In this document: positions 1-11,322 of the stretch, piece by piece
Position numbering within the stretch: the first letter of the stretch is position 1
Layout: each line of letters begins with the position of its first letter
From: Rhyzopertha dominica
Lineage: Eukaryota > Arthropoda > Insecta > Coleoptera > Bostrichidae
Direction of reading: 5' to 3'
DNA: 64,000 nt
NCBI GenBank assembly: GCA_025024175.1
Contig: QCXZ01000041.1
Span: 47,425,786-47,489,785, forward strand
The notes under the pieces: generated by a model
Databases searched by the model: none
What the model was told of the DNA's origin: nothing
Seen by the model: only the letters and a program-made list of their open reading frames with translations
Translations under genes and position numbers: made by a program

Positions 1-2450
1 AAGATAGAAAACTGCTATAACGATCACCGTTTCTTGGAAAGCCAACTGTTGAATTTTGACAGTTACGAAATACTGGGTAATGAGAGTGACTGTACAAGTG
101 GAGAAGAATAACCAACAAGAAATTTGACATACCTACAAAGCTTTAGCATAATTTAAGAGAATCTGATCAACATATTTAGCTTAGGCACCTGTCACAGGGT
201 GTTTTACATTTATAGTTATATCATTTGTTTTTGAAAATAAATACGCAATCTTAAGACTGCATGATATTTAAGAGAAAATCGTAGTGGTGTATCTGACTAA
301 ACCACTTCAAAATCTGTATTCTCGTCTGATGAGCTAAAATAACAGTAAAACTCGTAACTAACTGACTAAATGAATATTTTTTGTTGGCTATCAAAGAGCC
401 TTGTAAATAGGTTAAACTGTCAGGTTTAGCTCGCCATATAGTATCACTGTGCCTTTTTCAGTTTAGTGAAAGAGGTAACTAAATGATGTCATTAATTATA
501 AGAGGTATAAACGGAGTCTTCTTATTTTTCAGCATCGAGGAAAACGCTTCAGACGTTCCACATTTCTATAAACGACCCCCTTCTGGCGGGTCTCGCTTTT
601 TTTAAAGGTCACTCTGCTGGCATCATTAATTATTTTTTAATCGGAAGAGCCCCGCTCTGGTACGCCGGTGTCTGGTTACAAAAAGTACGCGCGTGCAGCG
701 GATAATTACAAAAAGGGTGAAACCCGACTTGGAAAAAGGCAAAATAACAAGCGGATGNTATTTCTCTCGCTGGAAGTCTCACAGTTCCTAAAAATAGTTC
801 CGTTCGTTTTGCCATCCTGAAATCCGCGAAACGACACGCAGCATCGCGGCTAAGCTACGTTGCCAAACTACTGAATAATTCTTTAGATGCACCTGTTTAA
901 AAGGCTTGCAGAGTTTGAAAGTTACCAAATATCAGAAACATTTCTGTATAGTATAGTTGATCATAACTATTAAAGACATCTATTCAAAATTGAAGTCACA
1001 AGTGCAATCTGATTGCATGTTTATAAATACTCAGTTGGCACCGCTGTAGACCGAACGAGTACGGATTTCAGAATATTGCTCGGGGCTTCGTCTTGTCCGC
1101 TAGATACAGCGTCGTCTCATTTTTAATACGGCATTAAAATCATTCCCCGACTCATTTACGGATTACACAACAAAAGAGCAATGCGATAACAAAGCGTGAA
1201 GCCAACTCGAAGGTATAATGAGGCAGCGGATGTCATTAGGAAAAACAAATGAAAACGTTTCGGGGATTTTTCCGAGCCGCAAAGGAATTGAGTTTTATTA
1301 ATAAATCGCCTGGCAGCCGGTTTGCGCTTTATGGCTGTGTCGAGAAATAAGCCAGACCTGTCGAGTCAAAGGTAAATCAAAAATTAAAAGTTTATCCCTA
1401 CTACTGTAGTAATTTTTTATTTCATCCTGTTCTTTTTTATCAACAATTCGAGCCCTGAAAGTGACACATTGTGAACATAAATCTAAATACAAAATTTGGC
1501 GAGTAAGCCTTAAGTAGAAATTGGAGTAGGCGGCGCCTTAAAAACTCTAGCAGGATTTAATTCATCCACTGAAAATTTGGCAAAAAGAATATTCTCCAGT
1601 TAAATCCATCCAGAAGTTTTAAGAATGGGGTCGTCCCACATTTTTTTTATTTTATATTTAAAATGTACATAAAAATTGAAGCACAAAGACATTTTTTGCG
1701 ATTTTTTCCGGTTCTTCTTTGCCGAGAAAAAAATGTGAAAGTATGGATTTTTCAATATCCGTTTCAAATGCCTCGCTATTCCGCCACGGAGATGACGTAA
1801 AAGGTTCGCATGCTGACGAAAGCGAGAAACACCAATAATAGCCAGTGCTCTAGCGGCATTGCAAGTAATATTTGTTTACAATTTTATTGAGCTGAGGCGC
1901 GCTGCCAATGTGGGCAAATTTTTGCCATACCGTGAGGATTTTACTCGTAAACTGGCATTGTGACATTGATACGTAGGTCAACTTAAGGCGTATTTGTGAA
2001 AATAACTTAAATCATCCTTCAGTCAGTTTATTCTATAATGAACAGTTCAATATAATAAGCGCATTCATTGGCCTTTTGCTGAAATACGAAAGCACTTTAA
2101 CCATCGAACCTGCTTCAGAACTAATGTTTTTATTATGCGGAATTAAACGACGCTTGAAGCTTAATAATAATTAGTATGTATACTTTCGTATGACAATGAT
2201 ATGATAAATTTTGAAACTGTGAGGACGATCTCTGGCCGTTGTTAGGAAGAAAACTGTAAAGTACCGCTGACAACATCGCACGATCGCACGTGCTACATGT
2301 GTCACATGTGTTACGAATAACTCTAACAACGCTAGCCATGCGTTTTTGTTAACATAGTTTGGTCAAACTTTCGAGTTTCTTATTTGTCAGATTAAGTGGT
2401 GGAGCAAGATGTTGTTGAAGTATTTGGGTCATCTGTTGTTTTTTAAATGT
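1..2450. other. AT-rich non-coding DNA with two CpG-richer patches
   Basis: No open frame here carries a recognisable domain. Most of the stretch is AT-rich. Two patches, about 540-860 and 1020-1270, are clearly richer in GC and CpG and hold short homeodomain-type cores such as ATTAATTA near 627. An ambiguous base lies at 758. I see no transposon termini. The patches could be conserved regulatory DNA, but only cross-species alignment could show that. Confidence 0.5.
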
Positions 2451-2454
2451 CAGA

Positions 2455-2622
2455 ATGGCTTACGTTAAGAAGTGTTTTGTTCCGTGTTGTAAGAATACTA
2501 CTACTGCTGATATTGACGTTGACGGTTATACTTATACATTCATCCCTCTCTCTCACTCCCATTGCATTATTTGTATTTCTCTGTCTATTTATAAAACTGA
2601 CAACAGTGAGCACCTAGTTACC
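2455..2622 (+). other. Possible THAP-type zinc finger start (weak)
   Basis: A 55-codon frame starts at an ATG and begins with MAYVKKCFVPCCKNTTT. This resembles the opening of THAP C2CH zinc fingers, which are DNA-binding domains of host proteins and P-element-type transposases and often start with a basic run followed by C-x-V-P-x-C. After about residue 17 the expected THAP pattern (a conserved F/P segment, then C-x2-H) is not visible, and the frame ends at 2622. It could be a first exon, since GTAAGA follows the second cysteine codon, or a decayed P-like transposon. It could equally be chance. This is a family guess from a short motif. Confidence 0.22.
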
Positions 2623-5600
2623 TAGGCAGCTGTAACAGTGCGCAGGACGGAAATTAGGAACCTTTTGCGTAGTTGTTGGCGGATTTAAGAAAATGTTTGA
2701 AACAGGGTAATTTTTCTACCGCCGTTTGTTACGAGTTGAATTAATCTGAAAGCAAAATAGATGCGTGGCACTAGTATTCATGATGTAAGCAATAAAAGGC
2801 ATAGGTTAAAACTATCAAATTTTAATGTGTGGAAAAATATTTATATAGAATATGGAGTATCGTCAATATGCCTCAATGGCAAAGAAAGTACACTAAGATT
2901 TTTGAAACATGAAACTGAAAGTGTACGAAGAAAGACGAAATTGCGATTATCTATAACTTCATGTCAATGTTTTCCTTCTGATTTTCGTACACTCCTCATA
3001 ACCGAATTCTTTTTAGAGCAGTTTGTCGGAACAATAGAATAATGACTGAACTAAGCTAGGAAACGAGCGCAAGATTATCTGTTTACTGCACACCGGCATG
3101 GTTTCATTGCACGAAATGCACATCTAATTAACGCTTTATGATCCCTCCGTAATGGCAAGTTTAAAATTTTATGTTCCATCTTTACAGCCCGCTTGAATTT
3201 TTATGCCAACATTTTCTTCGCACATGCACCCAGTATTTCTTTTGTTGATCCTTGGCTGCTTAATAAAACCGCAAGTTACGATGCTTACGTGCTAAACTAT
3301 GTTTGCGTTAAAACAGTGGTGTAGAGTGAGACCTCTGTCTTAAGATATTGGAGTATTTAAATCCTCTTGATTTATTCATATTTTGCCGCAGTTACTCCTG
3401 GAATTTATTGCTTTTGCAATTTATTTCTACAAGCAATGAAGACTATTGGAGGAAAAACGAGACCTTTATTACGAGGGAGAAAACGAAACATATAACAGTA
3501 CCTATATAATGAACAGTAATACTAAAAATTAAAATAAGTATGAGTTTGACGCATCGATTGGCTCTTTCGGTGTTTACTGTTGCACCAGTTCAATTTCGTT
3601 TGTAAAATTTTGATTTCTTACGCGTTCGTCCAATAATGTTTTCAAAAATTTTTATTTGCTCATTCGCTTTAAAATGGTCAAAAACGCAAAAAAAAACAAA
3701 ATTTGAGCAAAAAAAATTTCTTGTGTATGTCTGTGGTTTTGTTTGTGAACACAATATTTTTTTTGTTTTAGTATGTGATTAGTAGTAGAACTGCGAGTAT
3801 TATTCGTTCTTATAAATTTACGGTGCAGCAAACTGTTTAGAAGATATTAGCAAAAAAGCGTCACCTAAAGAAAACTGTTTTTCCTAAATATCTCCGAGTA
3901 TATTTAATATGTACAAATAAATTAAAATACCATGAGATAGGATATAAAATTTCTCACAAAAAGTCAAAATTTTGACATTTTTCAAATATTTCCAAAAAAC
4001 CTATTTTGGACCCTGCTCGTACGATTTTTTAAATTTTGTTATTATACAGAAACTCAAATTTCTGATCAGAAAGCACTCTTATAATTTTTTTTGTTAAGTT
4101 AATAATTTTCGAGTTATTTGGAAAAAAACGATTTTAAAATTTATGTTTATCACGAGGACTGTTTATCTTACAGAAAATTATCAAAACCTGGTTACTATAG
4201 TATAGTATAAGAAATAAAAACGTAAATGTCATTTTGACAATTGGATGTGGAAGTACTGATTCAATTTGCAGCGTCTTTTTTTAAAAACTGCAAATAATTA
4301 GTGTCATTGAAATCCGACAAGCATTTTATTAATAATGGATTAACCATACGCAATTACCGATGCTTTTTAAGAATCTTCTAAATGCTTGGTTTTGCAACAC
4401 GTAGGTGTAACGTTATTCCTTACTCGGCGACTATGCAGGGTCTTGCTTGACTCATCTTTTGCAAGCAGCTTACAAGGCATGGAAATAGAATAATGTGTTC
4501 TGTCGAGATTCGTAACATATTATTGAGTGAACGAGTTGGAAGAATGCGTATTTCGGACCTAACCTTCTATATTTACATACTAAGCAAAAAATGCACTAAA
4601 CTGTAACATTACTAATTCAACTTACGATATATTTTTATATTTTATAATAGCTGGCTCACATTATTCGTTTGCTTCACCGCTTTTAAAATCAGACTAACAT
4701 CGCGCGCTTTTTTTTAATGTTTGAATCTGGCGAATTATACTTTAGTCACGACTCAATCACATATTCATTTCGAACTAGCGAACAACTGCTCATGAGTTGA
4801 AATATAGGGGAACTGCGGTTCGCTGTTTAGATATGGTTAAAACATTGGTATTGTAAAGTTGTATAATGAGTTTATTGATTTTGAACAAAATTTTCCTGTA
4901 GTTGAAGAAATTTAGCAGTGTCGCTTTGCATTATGTGAAATTGAGAACTTGCTTAAATTCAGATTCAATCAGGTCATAATTGCTACGCTAATAGAAAAAT
5001 TTTGGCACGTGGAGGGTAGGATTGAAAGACTAGTTCCTGTGAATGCATCAAATGCAGTTTAGAGTGTGTTTTAAGAGACTTAACGACTGAAACGAAAGTA
5101 CAGTTCTTTAGAGATGACAGTTATAGGATAATAAGTAGTCCAATACCTGCTAACTGGTATAAAAATAATAGTTCCGCTACAGCTGATATAAATTTGTTCT
5201 TCAAATTTTCTGGTCTTGCGAAAGCATTAGCTATTTTAAAGTTATTAGAATTATTATATTTGATAGTTTCACTTTAGTGAAAAGCTTTTGCTTGAATCTT
5301 TCAAAAACTTTGGTTTCATACAGAAATTGTATAGTGGAACATCAAAGCTTTAAAATGGGATAAAATTAGAACAGTTAGAAGAAGGTGAAGAGCTTTCGGT
5401 AAAAATTGAGNACTTTTCCAAGATAGTAATGAACTATTTGTGTAACGTGTATATTTGGTTTCCAATATAGGGTTGGATCTCACCTTGGATTTAGTGGAAG
5501 TGGAATAATGTTACAATCCAAAATCCCGGTCTACAACGTTCTTGTACAAATGAATTTCCGATCTTTGTGGATAGTATCATTCTTGACTGACCGATTAAAG

Positions 5601-5999
5601 GAGGTCGCTCGCAAGTAGTGACTTTGTTGAGAAAGTTATTAGCTCCGACACGGTACTGCCGGGTAAATAACCCTTTACAACCGTTTCAAGCAATATCGGT
5701 TTGCTTAATGGTAAGTCAGTTGATTTAACAGATTCAAAGCATTAACTCTTACTTCGTCTTAAAGGCAAAAGGAGCTCCGTTATCCCAGGTATTAATAACG
5801 TCTTGTGACAAATAAACTGAATCCAGCCCATCAGTTGTCGAATTTGTAAGCACGTAACAGTGTCCATTAAAACAAAAACTTGTTTCGTAATCTTTTAAAG
5901 ATGAAAAATTATCTGCTACCAGTGTAATTTTTTTTCAACAACAGAAGATGTTTTTTGCCCTCCGTTTCACTGGTGGTGCTACATGTTATTTGCAGAATT
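2623..5999. other. AT-rich non-coding DNA
   Basis: Only short frames are present and none has a recognisable domain; a 93-codon frame at 2761-3042 matches nothing I know. The part 3640-4200 is especially rich in A and T homopolymers and has phrases such as 'ttttcgagttatttgg', a style common in insect dispersed repeats, but no ends can be drawn. An ambiguous base lies at 5411. Confidence 0.5.
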
Positions 6000-6520
6000 A
6001 TACGGAATTCCGCGGACACCCGGGGCATCGAGTCTCATTTAAAATAATTATGACCACTCTCCACCGTGGAATTTCTTCCCCCACGTAAAACGCGGCCCTG
6101 CAACTCTCGCAACGACACGCCCGAACACAAGTGACATCCTCGCGCCCCATAACTCCACACTAAATGTCTCCCGACCTCGCATAGCTCAAAGATTAACCGG
6201 CGTAAATTCGGGCTCTCTTAGCGCTAGACGGTTGCAGCATAATTAATGAGTCTACGTGATTAAAATTATGTTAAATATAAAAACTCGCGGGATTAGGCGT
6301 AAATTCAGAGGGTGAGTGACGTCACCGGCAAAGCGTATCATCCGGAGATTAATGGCATTAAATTAAAATGAGCCCCGGTGCTTTATATTCTAGTCTTAGT
6401 AGTGGATGTACATGGCACGTAAATTGTTGTAACTAAACGAAAGCGGGGTATAAGCAGGTAAACCCTCTAGAGCGTCGAGCGTGCTATGCCGGCGTTGCGA
6501 TTTTAATTTCCCCTAATTAA
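6000..6520. promoter_or_regulatory. CpG-rich island, candidate regulatory element
   Basis: The sequence changes abruptly from an AT-rich background to roughly half GC with frequent CpG (for example around 6070-6180). Homeodomain-type cores are embedded in it (AATTAATGAG near 6241, GATTAATGG near 6349, CTAATTAATG near 6514) along with a TGACGTCA site near 6317. There is no long open frame. In insects this mix is typical of developmental enhancers or conserved non-coding elements. That is inference from composition and motif style only. Confidence 0.35.
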
Positions 6521-9500
6521 TGTTGTAATAACAGCGTATCAATTTTCTTTGTGCTCATCAAAAAAGTAGGCTAGTACTTCAAAACACTTTACTGAACGCC
6601 TATACTGCAGAAAATCCTCTTTACAGAGGCGACAGAGGGCAGTGCCTACTAAAACTTGACATTGATCATCAATCGTGTTTTAGCTTGTCTTGTAAGGTAT
6701 TAGAAAAGTTTCCAAAAGCTGGAACTATTATTCTAATCGTGGCGAATATTCTCTCTATTTACCGCTGGAACCTCCCAATTCCCAATTAGCAATGCCCTTG
6801 TTTGTTACTCCAAGTTGACTTTCAATGCTCTGATATCTAGATCATCGGCATTATTTCTGCCACGGATTGTCGTAACATATGCAGGTGTGTCAACAGATTA
6901 CAGGCCACTCTCTGTTAGAGGAAGTAGTTTCCTTAAGGGAGGTAGGTAACTTTGTCATTTTAACTAAACCGTTTACCAATAGATGGCATCGCCATCGAAA
7001 TTACCACTAATCACTCATCTTTAGCTTTCTCTATCGTGCCCTGTCTATATTATAATTTATAACGTATTCTTTTAAAAAACACGTGTCAAGTAGGCCAAAG
7101 ATAGTGTTTGTCGTCGTGGGCATCAAACTAAACTGTCNCTTGTATTGTTTTTTTTAAACAATCAAGGTTATATTGTGCATGTTTGCTTACCTAACATACA
7201 CCTTTATTGTTATCTGTAGTATATTGCGTAATTTGTTAACGTTTAGACAAAATCAACAACGTCCGCATTAATGACAGGTGAAGTAATAGCGGCTTATTTT
7301 TATCACTGCAATAAACTACGAATACGTCAGTTGTGCATCAAATTACACGAACTAATTTACACGAGAGATGCTACGATCGCATTAGGAAGCAAAACCCGTT
7401 TTTTATGAACGTTCGTTACTACACTGCACTGAAGAGCTTTAATAAAAGCGAATCAGTAATGATATGGTACATATTCAGTAGTTGACTGCTGACTACATGA
7501 ATGTAATATTGACACCCTATTCTTAGCTAATACGCTGTTGCGGACGGGGGACGACTTCTTTGTTTAAAATAGGAAGAAAAAGCACCAATAGACATCTGCC
7601 CAGAACCTTAAGGAGCTGGTTAAATTTATACAAATCGCACTAGATATTATTTTCGGGTATTAATCCACAGATGAGGAAACAACGTGGTCCTCCCATTTAA
7701 GGAGTAAACTCTTGCTTAGGACACAATATTGCTTGTATTGCTATCATACGGTGCTGCGTGTTGTTGAAAAACGAGGTTTTCTTAATCCAAAGTAAAAAAT
7801 TGTGTAGGCTTTGAAAGACAAGTACAACGGTACATTTCCTCTAGTTAAGGAACAGAAGCATGGCTATGATCAGTGCAAAAAACCATTTGTACGCATTTTA
7901 CTTTTGTCTCAAACGGTTACTGATTGATTGAAACAAGTATGAAAGTCCTTTCGGGCTACTAGAAGAGGAAATGCCCCCTTTTCTTCACAAATTAAATTGA
8001 AAATGCACTAAGGAGACCTATCTTCAGAAAAAGAGCTCTCTAAGGAAGCATTTATGGACATATATACTTTCTGTTTTCTTATATTTACCGAAAGAATGAC
8101 CTGGTACTACTACAACAAATGTGTTCGAATTTCAATTCTGTGACGTAATCATGCTGCTTGTTTTTATAAGAGTGGATTGCTTCAAAAGCATTTATTTCTA
8201 AATTATATACCCTGAAATAAATATTAATATTTAATTTTGACTGTTTATGCCTAGTCAAACCTACACGATGTATTTAATAAATTGGTTGTTCGTGTTATAA
8301 AAATGGGGTTATTTCCGAATTTCTGGCTGCGTTCCATTCCTTAGTAAAAAATCGGATGACACGTAAGGAGATTGTGTAACGTGCTTTAATGCTAGGGCTA
8401 CCTATCGGAATCCGAAAAAAAATACAGAAATAATAACAAGCAATATATTAATTGCAACTGCAATGACATTACTTGTCATTTTGCCGTGAATTAGTTAGAT
8501 GACGTTGTGCATTATTTATTACTTCGATTATTTGTACGTTTACGTCCTTAGAAATTAAAGTGGTCTGTCTCCGTTGGTTGGCAAATCGGTATTCACCGTC
8601 TGATTAGCCGAAAGATAGCGAAACTCGTGGGACACAGGGTCCGGTTTGCCAGCCAAGACTGACGACCTTTTTATTTGGATTTACTTGTCATTTTGCTAGA
8701 TTATGTAATTTACGAACGCATTCTTTTTCTTTTCAGGTAAGTGTCTCCATCTATACTCACTCGAGGCCCCGACCCACCTGGCAATTTCCGTAAGTTTGTT
8801 TACCCTGAGCTACAGCGAACGCTTTCGAAAGTCATTCTGTCGTTCCAATGCTTACCACGAATCTCGACACACACACCTGATGGTCGCTCATTGGTGCACT
8901 TATCGAGAAATCGCCAGATCTTATCCGGGTTCGAATTTCCGATTTTCCGTAATCTCACTAGACGAGGGTTGACAGCTTATTATCTCCCTTTAAGGAGATG
9001 ACTTGGACCCTAAGAATGTTGATGATACACACCCAGCAAACTGTGTAAATGTTTTAGGGGGATCTCAAAGCTAGGTGGGGAGATACTTGTTTGAATAGGT
9101 CTGATGGAGTGACGTCAAGTTGAAGGTTAGTCGAAAGTATTATAATCATTTATGGCGTAACAAACTCTGAAAGGCATTCGCTATTTGTTATTATTGATAT
9201 GTGCAAAACTGTGTTATTAAGTTACACAGTATTAAGAATATATGTAGATACTTCCATTTACTATATACATTTCGATTTGAATGTTGTTTATATATCATGC
9301 CCGCTGTTCCTTTGAACCTTTCTTTATAAATTAATTGAAAATTATAGCTTACGCAATTCCACACTAAAAATACTAGTTATTTGATTACACACAATGTTTA
9401 GAGAGAACCTTTGGAATCATTATAACGAATATTAACGCAAATAGTTATTTCCAGAAGAAAAGTCCGCGATATCCTATAGTTTTAGATATTACCTGATATT

Positions 9501-10325
9501 ATGAACGCCATCAAACGATAAGTTTGTGCGTATGTGTTTTAATGTGTTGGAGACATTTTAAATTCGATGCTGGTCGACTTCAGTTAATAAATCGCTTAAT
9601 TTAGATACATTGCGTCTGACTTTATCTTCTAAATATACGTTGACCCTAATTTTTATACCCACTTCTTTCTGATAAACCGTGTGTCGGTTGATATCATATG
9701 GCTGGTTTAAAAGTTACGATGTTTGTTTGTTTAACGAATATAACATTGGATGTCTTCTACACTTCCTAATTAGTCACATCGTGTACAACAGTTTTTGTAT
9801 CTTTGTCCCTTTGAAAAAGCTTACCAGCCCTGTACATCAGCTAATAATATCTCTTCCTACTTTTCTTCCGTTAAAGGTACATATACGGATGTTTTGCTCT
9901 GACGCTATTGTCTATATAAATTCCGCCTTATTAAGGTGATATCAGCACCTAGTCCTTTATTTTTTGCATTACATAATTTTGATATGTAAAGGTTTCTCTG
10001 TTAAGTTTACAGAAACTTGTAATAAATTCTTTAATAACCCGACGTACGTGGATCGTAGTATATTTTTCCAGACGTTATCTAAACTTCGCGAAGATTCTAT
10101 TGATAGAACTGTCTGGAGAGTCTCGACATTCTCTGCCATCTCTCTGTCATGCAACAGTATTACGAATCAATGACACTAGAAAACGTGAAAAATAATAGTC
10201 TTTTTAATCTTCTTGGAAATTTAAACCATACCAAACAAATTAACGGTGTTTTATTAATGCTACATTAAAAAATATCGCATTGGATAGGTCGAAATCTTAA
10301 TCAAAGTAATTTTTGCTCTTTACTA
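6521..10325. other. AT-rich non-coding DNA
   Basis: No domain-bearing frame was found. An 86-codon stretch at 8741-9001 lies in a slightly GC-richer patch behind a polypyrimidine-AG (TTTTTCTTTTCAG, about 8726-8738), which can look like an exon, but the protein has no recognisable character and no ATG. Other frames here are short and AT-driven. An ambiguous base lies at 7138. Confidence 0.5.
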
Positions 10326-10329
10326 TCAC

Positions 10330-11155
10330 TTTATTGGTCCTTCATACAGGTTTTAATGAGCGTGGCATGACAATCCTGTAAGTTTCAATTTTTTACGTCA
10401 ACAGATGGAATGAAATAATTTTTGTTGGTTATTGGTAATGGAAACTGTTAAATAAAGAAAATTTATTATTCACATATCGATAATATTTATATTTTTGATC
10501 GTTCAAGAGTGAACATTCAATATTGTTCATGAAGATGTCTGCTGATAATGGAGACAGCGGTGAACCCATTGCTGGACTTTTTTGTTGAGCATAAATTAGG
10601 TTATTAAATTTCCTCATACTCTGCTTGAGACATAGTTCTAGTATCAATATAACCAGAGTGTAGTTATGTGGTATTTAATATATGTTGAATGACATCTTTT
10701 ACTGTTGCTGTTGGTACGTTAGAAAATAGATTTTTGATATCTAAAGAGGCTAGTACACAATCATCTGGGCAAGATGTGGGACTTAATTTTGTTAATCAGA
10801 TCAAATGAATTTTTCATAATATATTGAAAGTTGTTCCCTATTGACTTCTTTAATTGCCTATTTAAATACTTAGCAAAATCATAAGTGCGAGAATTAATAG
10901 AAGCTAACACTGGTCTGATCAAGCCATATAATCTAGGAATAATAGGGCTATGTTTGCCTACCTCCGCTGGTATACCTAACAGTATTCCAATTCTTAATCG
11001 TCTTCCTAACAAGATTTGTGAATGAATTGAGATTAAACTTATTTTAGACAATACAATTTTTGTATTCAAGAAACCCTCTGCTTCTCCATAACAAACGTCC
11101 ACTTCCCCTTATCCACCTTTGTAATTATCAGGTTGCCAACCTTGATTTTTCTTCT
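10330..11155 (-). pseudogene. Penelope-like retroelement, reverse transcriptase relic
   Basis: Read on the minus strand from about 11150 downward, pieces of a Penelope-like reverse transcriptase appear in order. First comes NLIITKVDKGKWTFVMEK (11075-11135), then GLIRPVLASINSRTYDFAKY (about 10870-10930), then CVLASLDIKNLFSNVP (about 10705-10760), then SPAMGSPLSPLSADIFMNN (about 10525-10585), then YYRYVNN (about 10470-10490). These match the family's DKG, RPI-S-N, SxDI-LF-NVP, GSPLSP-LAD and YVDD motifs. The frame is broken several times, and the catalytic YVDD reads YVNN, so the enzyme is dead. The N-terminal part and the GIY-YIG endonuclease expected at the 3' end are not visible. The upstream side meets the 3' tail of a LINE. 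Confidence 0.75.
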
Positions 11156-11156
11156 A

Positions 11157-11199
11157 ATATTATTATTTATAATAATAATAATAATAATAGGTCTTTATT
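11157..11199 (-). repeat. LINE 3' end: AATAAA signal plus (TTA)n tail
   Basis: On the minus strand, AATAAA (11194-11199) is followed after four bases by a run of TTA/ATT units (about 11170-11189). A simple-repeat tail instead of poly(A) is usual for several Jockey/CR1-group LINEs. It marks the 3' end of the LINE whose coding frame ends at 11323, giving about 120 bp of 3' UTR. Confidence 0.75.
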
Positions 11200-11322
11200 G
11201 AGTAATCATATACACAGGCGAAGTCTAGCATAACTATTCTACTTAACCTGTGTACAGAAATCAGTAAACTTAAAGGTAAGATAACAGAAAAAAAGAGAAC
11301 CTATCAATGATAAACGTAAAAA

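Noticed and set aside
2761..3042. 93-codon frame starting at an ATG
   Set aside because: No family resemblance and AT-rich codon use typical of chance frames in this window.
8920..8960. GGGTTCGAATTTCC resembling a tRNA T-arm
   Set aside because: I could not pair an acceptor stem, D-arm and anticodon arm around it; no tRNA gene was found in the window.
8741..9001. Exon-like 86-codon frame behind a polypyrimidine-AG
   Set aside because: No ATG, no recognisable domain, and the GC-richer patch by itself explains the open frame.
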